Positions 17,593-25,348 of a stretch of 64,000 nt of DNA are shown piece by piece (positions within the stretch are counted from its first letter, which is position 1; the number at the start of each line of letters is the position of its first letter). A program made the position numbers and the translations under genes. The notes under the pieces are model-generated. The model was not told the origin of the DNA and did no database searches. It worked only from the letters and a program-made list of their open reading frames with translations. Origin of the DNA: Halomarina pelagica (GTDB lineage: Archaea; Halobacteriota; Halobacteria; Halobacteriales; Haloarculaceae); the NCBI RefSeq assembly GCF_024228315.1, contig NZ_CP100454.1, positions 2,108,001 to 2,172,000 on the forward strand, read 5' to 3'.

Positions 17593-17628
17593 CGCAGGGT
17601 TCAGTAGCCTCGGGCACGGAGCGGACGT

Positions 17629-17793
17629 ATGCAGTGTCACTACTGCAGCGACGAGGCGGACATCGCCGTCGAGCGCGGCGGCGTGACGGTCGGACTCTGT
17701 CAGATACACTTCCGCGAGCGCCTCGACGAACTGCAGGAGGAGGGGTGGCTCGACGACCTCAGGAGCGAACTCGAGATGGATCGATTCGACTGA
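17629..17793 (+). CDS. 54-residue zinc-finger-like protein (DUF6757-like)
   Basis: Read from the ATG giving MQCHYCSDEADIAVERGG to a TGA at 17791-17793. MQCHYC and LCQIHFRERL form a CxxC...CxxH metal site of the treble-clef/B-box kind, followed by an acidic helix (LDELQEEGWLDDL). The sequence fits a short protein family common in haloarchaea that I recall as DUF6757. It lies 36 nt after the PHP gene on the same strand. Confidence 0.7.
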   Translation: MQCHYCSDEADIAVERGGVTVGLCQIHFRERLDELQEEGWLDDLRSELEMDRFD

Positions 17794-17806
17794 TCGCGCC
17801 CGGCGC

Positions 17807-18157
<351 letters not shown>

Positions 18158-18233
18158 TCACGGCTCTCGCGTAAACCACACGCGGTCCGAGTCGATGAGC
18201 AGAGCTATCAGGACCCACTCCGACGGAGCGCGC

Positions 18234-18701
18234 ATGGAGAAGGTGCGCATCGACGACGTGGACGGGTGGATGGGTCCGGCGGACGTGAAGCGACCGCTCG
18301 GGCGCGAACTCGGGACGGAGGACGTGGCGATCAACTACTTCGAACTCGCCCCCGGCGAGAGCTTCGCGTTCGGCTACCACCGCCACGCCGACCAGGAGGA
18401 GGTGTTCTACGTCCAGCGGGGAACGGTCGCGTTCGAGACGGCGGACGGCGAACTGCCCGTCGAGGCGGGCGAGGCGGTCCGCTTCGCGCCGGGCGAGTAC
18501 CAGCAGGGGTGGAACCGGGGCGACGAGCGCGTCGTCGCGCTGGCGATCGGCGCGCCCGCGGAGTCCGGCGAGACGGAGATCCTCAGAGAGTGCGCCGACT
18601 GCGGCGACCGCACCCCCCAGCGCATCGAACCGACCGACGACCGCTCCGCGCTCGTGACGCTGTGTGAGGGCTGCGGGGCCGAGACGGGCCGGTTCACCTG
18701 A
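18234..18701 (+). CDS. Cupin-domain protein with C-terminal zinc ribbon
   Basis: 155 residues from ATG 18234 (MEKVRIDDVD). GYHRHADQEEVFYVQRGTVAFE is the first cupin motif with HxH and Glu metal ligands; FAPGEYQQGWNRGDERVVALA is the second. The last 40 residues add a CADCG...CEGCG zinc ribbon. Cupins bind small metabolites or act as metal-dependent isomerases and oxygenases; here the added zinc ribbon is common in haloarchaeal members. No substrate can be assigned. Confidence 0.8.
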   Translation: MEKVRIDDVDGWMGPADVKRPLGRELGTEDVAINYFELAPGESFAFGYHRHADQEEVFYVQRGTVAFETADGELPVEAGEAVRFAPGEYQQGWNRGDERVVALAIGAPAESGETEILRECADCGDRTPQRIEPTDDRSALVTLCEGCGAETGRFT

Positions 18702-18777
18702 GGACGGGGAAGTAGCCCCCGGCGCGAGGGAACGCCGGGGCGAACGGCTTTGCGCATCGCCCGCCGAGTAGTCGGCG

Positions 18778-20169
18778 ATGGCCGAGGCCGAGACCGCGAC
18801 GGCGACCGGATCCGAGGACGGAGGGACGCCCTCGCCCGACCGCCTGCTCGAGGTCGCCCTGTTCTTCCTGAAGATCGGGCTCGTCGGCTTCGGCGGCCCA
18901 CTCGTCCACATCGCGATGATGGAGGACGAACTCGTCGGCCAGGGATCGCGCGAGTGGACCGACGAGCGGACGTTCGTGGAGGGGCTCGCCATCTGCAACA
19001 CGCTTCCGGGACCGGCTTCCACCCAGCTCGGGATCTTCATGGGCTGGGTGCGGGCGGGCACGCCCGGCGCGCTCGTCGCGGGGACGGCGTTCATGCTCCC
19101 CACGTTCCTCGTCGTCCTCGCGCTCTCGTACCTCTACTTCGCCTACGGGGGCCTCCCGGCGGTCGGGGCGCTGTTCTACGGCATCAACCCCGTCGTCATC
19201 GGGTTGATCGTCGGCGCGACGTACTCGATGGCACACACGGCGCTCGCGGAGGGCGACGACGACCTCCGGTTCGCCTTCGGCGGACGCGACTGGGCGGTCG
19301 ACCTGAAGCTCCTCGCCCTCCTCGTCGCCGCGCTGGTCGCCACCGCCGCGCTGAACCCCAACCCGCTCCTGCTGTTCGTCGTCGCGGGCCTCGTCGGCGT
19401 CGGGATCTACCGCCCCGACTGGGTGCGCGCGAACGCCGGACGGCTCGCCGTCGGTTTCGCGACCGTAGGCGTCCTCGCCATCGCGTACGACCGGCGGGAC
19501 GCCGTGGCCGCCGCGCTCGCCGGACTGGGCCGCACGCTCGGCGTGACCGGCGCGCTCGGCGGTCTGGCGGGTGCGCTCTGGGCGAACACGTGGGTGAAGC
19601 TCTTCCTGTTCATGGTCTACACCGGGTCGTTCATCTACGGCGGCGGGCTGGTGCTCGTCCCGTTCATCGAGAAGTACGTCGTGAGCGAGTTCGGCTGGAT
19701 GACCGGCGCGACGTTCGTCGACGGGATCGCCATCGGCCAGCTCACCCCCGGCCCGGTGGTCATGACGACCGCCTTCGTCGGGTACGAACTCATGTACGAG
19801 ACCTACGGCGGGAGCGTCGCGTGGGGCGCGCTGGGCGCGCTCGTCGCCGCCGTCGGCGCGTTCCTCCCCTCGTTCGTCTTCGTCGTGGGGCTGTTCCCCT
19901 ACGTCGCCCGGATCCGGGAGGACGACCGTATCCGGGTCGCCCTCACGGGCGTCAACGCCGCCGTCGTGGGGGCCATCCTCGGCGCGACCGTCCCCCTCGC
20001 GGCGGAGGCGCTGTTCGCCCCGGAGGGGACGCCCTTCCCCGACCTCGCGGTCGATCCCGTCGCCGCCGCCCTCGTCGCGCTGTCGACGGTGCTGTTCGCT
20101 CGCGGGGTGAGCGCCGTGCGGCTCATCGCGCTGGGCGGGGCGGTGGGCCTCGCGACGCTCCTCGCCTGA
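18778..20169 (+). CDS. chrA: CHR-family chromate transporter (ChrA-like)
   Basis: 463 residues with about 12 membrane helices in two homologous halves. FFLKIGLVGFGGPLVHIAMMEDE followed by NTLPGPASTQLGIFMGW, and again YTGSFIYGGGLVLVPFIEKY followed by IGQLTPGPVVMTTAFVGY, are the paired CHR motifs of long-chain ChrA proteins. The family exports chromate, probably in place of sulfate. A soluble loop near residue 160-175 links helices. The thiol-reductase-like gene 32 nt downstream may be co-transcribed. Confidence 0.88.
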   Translation: MAEAETATATGSEDGGTPSPDRLLEVALFFLKIGLVGFGGPLVHIAMMEDELVGQGSREWTDERTFVEGLAICNTLPGPASTQLGIFMGWVRAGTPGALVAGTAFMLPTFLVVLALSYLYFAYGGLPAVGALFYGINPVVIGLIVGATYSMAHTALAEGDDDLRFAFGGRDWAVDLKLLALLVAALVATAALNPNPLLLFVVAGLVGVGIYRPDWVRANAGRLAVGFATVGVLAIAYDRRDAVAAALAGLGRTLGVTGALGGLAGALWANTWVKLFLFMVYTGSFIYGGGLVLVPFIEKYVVSEFGWMTGATFVDGIAIGQLTPGPVVMTTAFVGYELMYETYGGSVAWGALGALVAAVGAFLPSFVFVVGLFPYVARIREDDRIRVALTGVNAAVVGAILGATVPLAAEALFAPEGTPFPDLAVDPVAAALVALSTVLFARGVSAVRLIALGGAVGLATLLA

Positions 20170-20201
20170 GGCTTCTTTGCCTCCGACGCCGTAGGAGCGC
20201 C

Positions 20202-20573
20202 ATGGACGACCCGCCCCTGCTCGTCTACGACGACGACTGCGGCTTCTGCACGTGGTCCGCTCGCTGGGCGGCCCGTCACAGCGACGTGCGACCGATCGGG
20301 TTCTCCGAACTGTCCGACGACCTGCGGGCGCGCCTGCCCGCCGACTACAAGCGGTGCGCCCACCTCCTCGCGGACGGGGAGACCTACTCCTGCGGCGCGT
20401 CCGTCGAGCGAACCCTCGGCAGGGTCCACCCTGCACTCGGGAGAGCGTTCGCCGTCCTCCGGCGCGTCCCGGGGTACGCCCGTCTCCGGGAACGCCTCTA
20501 CCGCTGGGCCGCCGATCACCGGGCGTGGTGGGGAAGGGTCGTGAGCGCGGAGGCCGCCCGCGACGGAGCGTAA
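20202..20573 (+). CDS. DCC-family thiol-disulfide oxidoreductase-like protein (DUF393)
   Basis: 123 residues beginning with LLVYDDDCGFCTWSARWAAR, the DxxCxxC signature that names the DCC family, followed by a helical C-terminal half (VHPALGRAFAVLRRVPGYARL, WAADHRAWWGR). These small proteins have a thioredoxin-like fold and are presumed redox-active; targets are unknown. Same strand as chrA with a 32-nt gap. Confidence 0.85.
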   Translation: MDDPPLLVYDDDCGFCTWSARWAARHSDVRPIGFSELSDDLRARLPADYKRCAHLLADGETYSCGASVERTLGRVHPALGRAFAVLRRVPGYARLRERLYRWAADHRAWWGRVVSAEAARDGA

Positions 20574-20788
20574 CGCTCGCTACGCGCGTTGCCCTCCAGT
20601 AAGGGACTCCCACCGATCACTGATACCCAGCGGGGAACGACCGGTCGGGGAGCGACGCACATCGCTCGCCCACGTATCCCTGTAAGTTATCTAAACCCAC
20701 TACGAAGCCACGAAAGCATTGTTTTGGATTGTACAAAAATCCTACCACCCGAACTTTTTTGTTCTGAGCTGAGGGACACGCTAGCGTT

Positions 20789-20833
20789 ATGACAGTGTTC
20801 GCCAGCGACTTCGAGGAGGTGCACCGCCGATGA
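20789..20833 (+). CDS. 14-codon upstream ORF overlapping the PiT gene start
   Basis: ATG at 20789 encodes MTVFASDFEEVHRR and its TGA overlaps the PiT start codon as ATGA. A purine-rich gaggaggtg lies inside it, 9-17 nt before the PiT ATG, a possible ribosome-binding site. This arrangement would couple PiT translation to that of the leader. An A/T-rich stretch (aactttttt, 20753-20761) is about 30 nt upstream and could be the TATA box. Expression is not proven. Confidence 0.5.
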   Translation: MTVFASDFEEVHRR

Positions 20834-21891
20834 TCGGTCCCCTGCTCGGCGTCGGCCTGCTCGTCGCCGTGTTCGCGGGGATCAACACCGGCGGGTCGTC
20901 GATCGGGGAGTCGTTCGGGCCGTCGGTGGGGAGCGGCGTGCTCTCCACCCGGGCGGCGGCCGCGCTCATGTCGGTCTCCGTCCTGGCGGGCGGCCTGCTC
21001 GTCGGTCGTCACGTCGTCCAGACGCTCGGCCACGGCTTCGTTCCGGAGGCGTACTTCACGCTCCCGGCGGCGATCGGCGTCCTCCTGTTCACGGGGCTCG
21101 GCATCCTCCTCGGGAACCTCCGCGAGGTGTCGGTCAGCACGAGCGAGACGGCCGTGGGCGCGGTCGCCGGGATGGGCGCGGCGTTCGGCGTGCTCAACTG
21201 GGAGACGGTCGGCGTCGTCGTCACCTGGTGGCTCGTCTCGCCCGTCGTCGCGTTCTGGCTCTCGGCCGTCGTCGGCCGCTACCTCTATCACCGCATCGAG
21301 GGTCGGCTCGACCTCGCCGACGGCTCGCGATCGCGCGCCGGAAAGGCGCTCGTGATCGCGATCGCCTGTTACATGGGCTTCTCCGCCGGGGCCTCGAACG
21401 TCGCGAACGCGATCGCCCCGCTCGTCGGCGCGGGCGTCCTGCCGATGGGCCCCGGGATACTGCTCGGGGCCGGCGCGATGGCGATCGGCGCGTTCCTCAT
21501 CGGCCCCCGGACGATGGAGACCGTCGGCAACGAGATCACCGTCCTCTCGCTGGAGGGGGCGCTCGTCGTCGAGGTCGTCGCGGCGACGATCATCACGCTC
21601 CTCAGCTGGGCCGGGATCCCGGCGAGCCTGGCGATCACGGCGATCACGTGCGTCATCGGGCTGGGCTGGGGCCGCGCGACGCGTCACACCGAACTGGCCG
21701 AGGGCCTCGGGCTGGTCGAACGCCCGCACGCCGACGGCGGCTCGACCTCTGCCGACGAGGTGAGCGACCTCTTCAGCGAGGAGACGACGCGCCACGTCGT
21801 CGCGACGTGGATGCTCTCGCCGGCGGTCGCGGCGGGGCTCTCGTTCCTCTGTTTCACGGCCGCACAGACGCTCGGCCTCGTCTCCGTCTAG
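20830..21891 (+). CDS. Inorganic phosphate transporter, PiT family
   Basis: 353 residues with about 10 hydrophobic helices. FAGINTGGSSIGESFGPSVGSGVLS and GFSAGASNVANAIAPLVGAG are the duplicated GANDxANxxGT-like motifs of PiT/PHO4 permeases, with the first copy altered (NTGGSSIGESF). PiT proteins bring in phosphate with a cation. The large loop usual in the middle of PHO4 proteins is short here (about residue 150-180). A hairpin repeat begins five bases after the stop. Confidence 0.85.
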   Translation: MIGPLLGVGLLVAVFAGINTGGSSIGESFGPSVGSGVLSTRAAAALMSVSVLAGGLLVGRHVVQTLGHGFVPEAYFTLPAAIGVLLFTGLGILLGNLREVSVSTSETAVGAVAGMGAAFGVLNWETVGVVVTWWLVSPVVAFWLSAVVGRYLYHRIEGRLDLADGSRSRAGKALVIAIACYMGFSAGASNVANAIAPLVGAGVLPMGPGILLGAGAMAIGAFLIGPRTMETVGNEITVLSLEGALVVEVVAATIITLLSWAGIPASLAITAITCVIGLGWGRATRHTELAEGLGLVERPHADGGSTSADEVSDLFSEETTRHVVATWMLSPAVAAGLSFLCFTAAQTLGLVSV

Positions 21892-21896
21892 ACCAC

Positions 21897-21952
21897 CACC
21901 TTTTGCTGCGGTCGCTCGCTTCGCTCGCTCCCTGGCAAAAGCTGGATCAAAA
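21897..21952 (+). repeat. Hairpin module of the composite intergenic repeat, copy 1
   Basis: CCTTTTGC and GGCAAAAG bracket a CG-rich inner stem-loop, followed by CTGGATCAAAA. The same layout is found at 37304-37360 and, inverted, at 43951-44008, while the inner stem sequence differs. Here it follows the PiT stop codon directly, so it could serve as a 3'-UTR hairpin or terminator. Confidence 0.75.
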
Positions 21953-22068
21953 CCGCGCCTCACCCCCTCGCTTCGCTCGGGGGATTCGTCGCGTCCGCTC
22001 GTTCGCGCCTCTCGGCGCTCACTCGCGGGTGCTGCGCTGGTGCCGGCGGTGGTCAGGTCGTCCGTACC

Positions 22069-22187
22069 TTTATACCCGAGAGCGGGACCAGCGTCCGTGT
22101 GACCTGACGTCGGTCGCGGGGCGCTCGCGGGTGCGCGACGCCACGCCCCGCGAATCCATCCCTGCCGCGGCGTCGCCTGTCCGCCAC
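22069..22187 (+). ncRNA. Candidate small structured RNA with its own TATA box, copy 1
   Basis: TTTATA at 22069-22074 is followed by GAGCGGGACCAGCGTCCGTG, then a 10-bp perfect stem (22114-22123 with 22144-22153) enclosing 20 nt, then GCCGCGGCGTCGCCTGTCC near 22164-22182. Copy 2 (minus strand, 43644-43757) has the identical 40-nt stem-loop and flanks; copy 3 (37492-37600) keeps the TATA box, the GGGACCAG and the GTCGCCTGTCC but has a different stem. Transcription would start near 22096 and run antisense into the 3' end of the amidohydrolase gene. No coding potential is conserved between copies. Confidence 0.55.
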
Positions 22188-23389
22188 TACCTCACCGCCT
22201 CCCCGCCCTTGTACACCGCCTCGACGTCCCGGAGGGCCGCGACGTCGTCGAGTGGATCGGAGCCGAGCGCCACGAGGTCGCCGTAGCGCCCCGCTTCGAT
22301 CGCGCCGACCTCGTCGCCGGGGACGGTGCGCGCGGCGACGCTCGTGGCCGCTCGTATCGCCTCCATCTCCGAGAGGCCGACCGCAGAGACGAGCAGTTCG
22401 GCTTCGAGGGCGTTCTCGCCGTGCGGGACGAGGTCGGGACCGATGAAGTCCGTCCCGAGGGCGACGGGGACGCCCGCCTCGTGAACCCGTCGGGTCGAGT
22501 CCAGGTGTGCGCGCTGGGCCTCCCTGGCCTTCCGCAGTCCCCACTCCGGCATGCCGTGGTCCGCGCCCTCCGCGACGATCCGGTGCATGATGGCGAGCGT
22601 GGGGACGAAGGTGGCGTCGGTCTCGAGGAGGAGATCGATCGCCTCGTCGTCGACGTAGAAGCCGTGTTCGATAGTGTCGACGCCGTTTCGGAGGGCGTTC
22701 TTCATCCCCGGCGCGCCCTGCGCGTGGGCGGCGACCGGGATCCCGACGCGATGGGCCTCCTCGGCGAACGCGCGGATCTCGGCCGCCGTGTACTGGCTCT
22801 GGTCGGGGGCGTCCTTCTCGGAGAGGACGCCGCCGGTGGCCATGATCTTGATGCAGTCGACGCCGTCGCGGATGCGTCGCCTGGCCCCCTTGCGACACTC
22901 GTCGGGGCCGTCGACGATCTCTGAGAGTCCCGCGCGCGAGCGCGACCACTCGTAGGGGAGGAAGTGCGAGTCGCCGTGTCCGCCGGTCTGGGAGAACGCC
23001 CGCCCGCTCGTGTAGATCCGCGGCCCCGGGATGACGCCCTCCGAAACGGCCGTCCGGAGACCGAGGCCCGTGGCGCTCCCCACGTCCCGGACGCTCGTGA
23101 AGCCCGCCGCCAGGAGCCTCCGGAGGTCGGCGGTCGCGCGGGCGGTCATCGTCGCCACGTCCTCGCGCGCCCAGTCCATCGGGTCCATCGACCGCACCCC
23201 GGCGAGGTGGACGTGCGCGTCCACGAGCCCGGGGATCACCACGTCGTGTTCTACTTGCTCGCCGACCGCTTCGACCTCGTCGCGCGGCCCGACCGCCGCG
23301 ATGCGCCCGTCCTCGATCACCACGCGGGCGTCGTAGCGCGGTTCGTCGGTGATGCCGTCGATCAGCGTCCCGCAGTCCACGGTGAGCAT
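22187..23389 (-). CDS. Amidohydrolase family protein (imidazolonepropionase/prolidase-like)
   Basis: 400 residues from the ATG giving MLTVDCGTLIDG. VIPGLVDAHVHLAG supplies the HxH pair, CIKIMATGGVLSEKD the bridging-lysine region, VAAHAQGAPGMKNALRNGVDTIEHGF two further histidines and ALGTDFIGPD the catalytic Asp. This order is that of subtype-I binuclear amidohydrolases close to carboxypeptidase Sgx9260/Xaa-Pro dipeptidase-like enzymes. The substrate is unknown. Divergent from the FNR-like gene. Confidence 0.85.
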   Translation of the reverse strand: MLTVDCGTLIDGITDEPRYDARVVIEDGRIAAVGPRDEVEAVGEQVEHDVVIPGLVDAHVHLAGVRSMDPMDWAREDVATMTARATADLRRLLAAGFTSVRDVGSATGLGLRTAVSEGVIPGPRIYTSGRAFSQTGGHGDSHFLPYEWSRSRAGLSEIVDGPDECRKGARRRIRDGVDCIKIMATGGVLSEKDAPDQSQYTAAEIRAFAEEAHRVGIPVAAHAQGAPGMKNALRNGVDTIEHGFYVDDEAIDLLLETDATFVPTLAIMHRIVAEGADHGMPEWGLRKAREAQRAHLDSTRRVHEAGVPVALGTDFIGPDLVPHGENALEAELLVSAVGLSEMEAIRAATSVAARTVPGDEVGAIEAGRYGDLVALGSDPLDDVAALRDVEAVYKGGEAVR

Positions 23390-23462
23390 ACCCGGTGTGC
23401 GGGTACCGGCGACAAAGCCCTGCTGGGTGGGCTTTTCCTTGCCGGGGCGCGTAGGGGAGTCC

Positions 23463-24185
23463 ATGACCGTCACGGCCGAGGTCGTCTCCGTCCATCAGAT
23501 GACGCCGCGGGTCAAGCAGTTCCGTCTGCGAGTCGAGGGTCACGAGTTCGACTACGAGCCGGGACAGCACACGACCGTTCAGTTCGAGCGGGACGGCGAG
23601 GAGGTCGTCCGGCCGTACACGCCGACGAGCCTCCCCGGAACGGACTCGATCACGCTCGCCATCAAGGTCTACGACGACGGGACCGCCTCGGCGTACATGC
23701 ACACGCGCCGCGTCGGCGACGAGGTCACCCTGGGTGCGCTGGAGGGGAACCTCACGCTCGAGAACCCCGAGGCGGACGTCGCGTTCGTCGCCACGGGGAC
23801 GGGCATCACGCCGATGATGGCGCTGCTGAAGCAGTACCTCCGGGAGGGCGAGGGCGACGTCCACTTCTTCTTCGGCGAGAAGGACCGGGAGAGCGTCCTC
23901 TACCGCGAGACCCTGGACCAGCTCGAGGCGGAGCACGAGAACCTCACCGTCGTCTACTCGCTGTCGGAGAGCGGCTACGAGTGGACCGGTCCCACCGGGC
24001 ACGTCCAGGAGCACCTGGAGGAGTACCTCGACGACTTCGAGGAGCGAGATTTCTACGTCTGCGGCGTCCCGGGGATGGTCGTCGAGACGACGGAGCGCCT
24101 CGCGGACCTCGGCGCGCCCGACGACCGGGTGTTCACGGAGGGCTGGGAGGAGGGTGCCGTCGCGGACGAGGGCGACGGCGGGTGA
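23463..24185 (+). CDS. FAD/NAD(P)-binding oxidoreductase, ferredoxin reductase-like
   Basis: 240 residues. RPYTPTSLPGT is the flavin-binding RxYT/S motif, ALEGNLTLEN ends the FAD domain, VAFVATGTGITPMMALLKQ binds the nicotinamide pyrophosphate, FFFGEKDRESVLYRE and FYVCGVPGMVVETTERL complete the NAD(P) domain with the conserved CGxP. No iron-sulfur domain is fused. It would transfer electrons between NAD(P)H and a ferredoxin or similar carrier. Confidence 0.88.
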   Translation: MTVTAEVVSVHQMTPRVKQFRLRVEGHEFDYEPGQHTTVQFERDGEEVVRPYTPTSLPGTDSITLAIKVYDDGTASAYMHTRRVGDEVTLGALEGNLTLENPEADVAFVATGTGITPMMALLKQYLREGEGDVHFFFGEKDRESVLYRETLDQLEAEHENLTVVYSLSESGYEWTGPTGHVQEHLEEYLDDFEERDFYVCGVPGMVVETTERLADLGAPDDRVFTEGWEEGAVADEGDGG

Positions 24186-24248
24186 TCGATCGGCGCTCCG
24201 TGGGACGCGGAGCGACCCGGAGCGACCCGGGGTGCCCACCGCGAGTGT

Positions 24249-25007
24249 CTACCACGGCGTGACGCCGCCCCGGTAGTCGCGGATCCGTTCGCCCGCACAC
24301 TGGCTGTAGCGAAGCATCAGGCGCGGTTCGCGGCCCGCCGGCTCGACGTATCGACACCCGCAGACGCTCCCCTCGTAGTCGAAGTGCTCGGCCCGGACCG
24401 CCGCCGTCTCCCACGGGTAGCCGCTGACCATCGGGCTCACCACCAGCGCGCCGTCGTCCGGTCGCATCGAGCCGACGTCGTGTTCGAGGCCGAGGGCGTG
24501 GCCGCACTCGTGGAGCGCCACCTGCATCGCGTAGGTCCCCCAGGTCCGGCCGACGACCGTCGACGCGCTCCCGGCCGGCGGGAGGCTCGCCATCGCCGCA
24601 CCGCCCCCGACCGCCGCGACGTGCGGGACGCCCGCGCCGGTCGGCCACTCGGTCAGGGGCTCGTCGGTGACGAGGAGGTTGACGTCGTCGCACGGCGTCG
24701 CCGGTCCCATTCCGGCGCTCCCCTGGACGAGCCGTCGGGGCCACTCGCCGCCGACGACGAGGTCGTATGCACGCTCGGTCGAGACGCGGACGGTGCCGCC
24801 GAACTCGACGGTCGCCCCCCGATGCACCCGACGGAACGCCCGTCCGAGGTAGCCGCTCACCCGTCGCCACAGCCCCGCGTACGCGGCCGCCTGTTCGCTG
24901 AACCATACCTTCACGTTGAGGGTCGCCTCCGGGCGGGAGAGCCGTCGACCGGTGACTCCCATCGAGCCGATCGCTCCCGCCGAGAGGAGGAACTTTCGCC
25001 GTTTCAT
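24249..25007 (-). CDS. Exported metzincin-type zinc metalloprotease
   Basis: 252 residues from ATG 25007. The N terminus MKRRKFLLSAGAIGSMG has a twin-arginine RRxFL motif before a hydrophobic stretch, so export by the Tat system is likely. ALHECGHALGLEHD (H166, E167, H170, H176) is the complete metzincin zinc site HExxHxxGxxH, with MRPDDGALVVSPM downstream as the possible Met-turn. The C-terminal 60 residues contain several Cys (VCGCRYVE, SQCAGE) that may form disulfides. A small extracellular protease, unlike the usual large halolysins. Confidence 0.8.
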   Translation of the reverse strand: MKRRKFLLSAGAIGSMGVTGRRLSRPEATLNVKVWFSEQAAAYAGLWRRVSGYLGRAFRRVHRGATVEFGGTVRVSTERAYDLVVGGEWPRRLVQGSAGMGPATPCDDVNLLVTDEPLTEWPTGAGVPHVAAVGGGAAMASLPPAGSASTVVGRTWGTYAMQVALHECGHALGLEHDVGSMRPDDGALVVSPMVSGYPWETAAVRAEHFDYEGSVCGCRYVEPAGREPRLMLRYSQCAGERIRDYRGGVTPW

Positions 25008-25348
25008 TCGTGCCAGCCACGCGACATCGAGCGCCGTACCCGGTTCCCACGTGCTCGTATCGGTCGCCCGATGTGTCGCGCTGAGTGGCACTGACGACCG
25101 GCCCCGCATCATCCCCCCGTAAATACATGTAGCCGTCGCTCCGGCGGAGGGCTACGTGTATGGCAAGTGAGCAGGTGTGCGAGCGACCGCGGCGGGCTTC
25201 GGCCGGCGATCGGGCGGCTTCGAACCGTCGATCCGAGATCGTCCGGTCGGCGGTCGGTCGGCGGTCGGTCGGTTCCGCCCCCGATCGACGCGGGCGGAGG
25301 CGTGCCGGCGGAACCGGCGCGTCAGAGGACCGCACCGGGCGTCGCGGG
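25008..25348. other. 341-bp intergenic stretch with a short tandem repeat
   Basis: No convincing gene is seen. The first 130 bases hold the promoter of the metzincin gene, with an A/T-rich gtaaatacatgtag near 25120. From about 25240 to 25270 the unit GGTCGGC/GGTCGGT is repeated in tandem, a slippage-prone GC tract. The rest is the 3' flank of the metal ATPase gene. Confidence 0.5.

Noticed and set aside
22069-22187. The repeated TATA/stem segments as short conserved proteins (YLYxRERDQRPCD in copies 1 and 2)
   Set aside because: That frame lacks a start codon in both copies and is not kept in copy 3; the constant features are the TATA box and stem, not codons.
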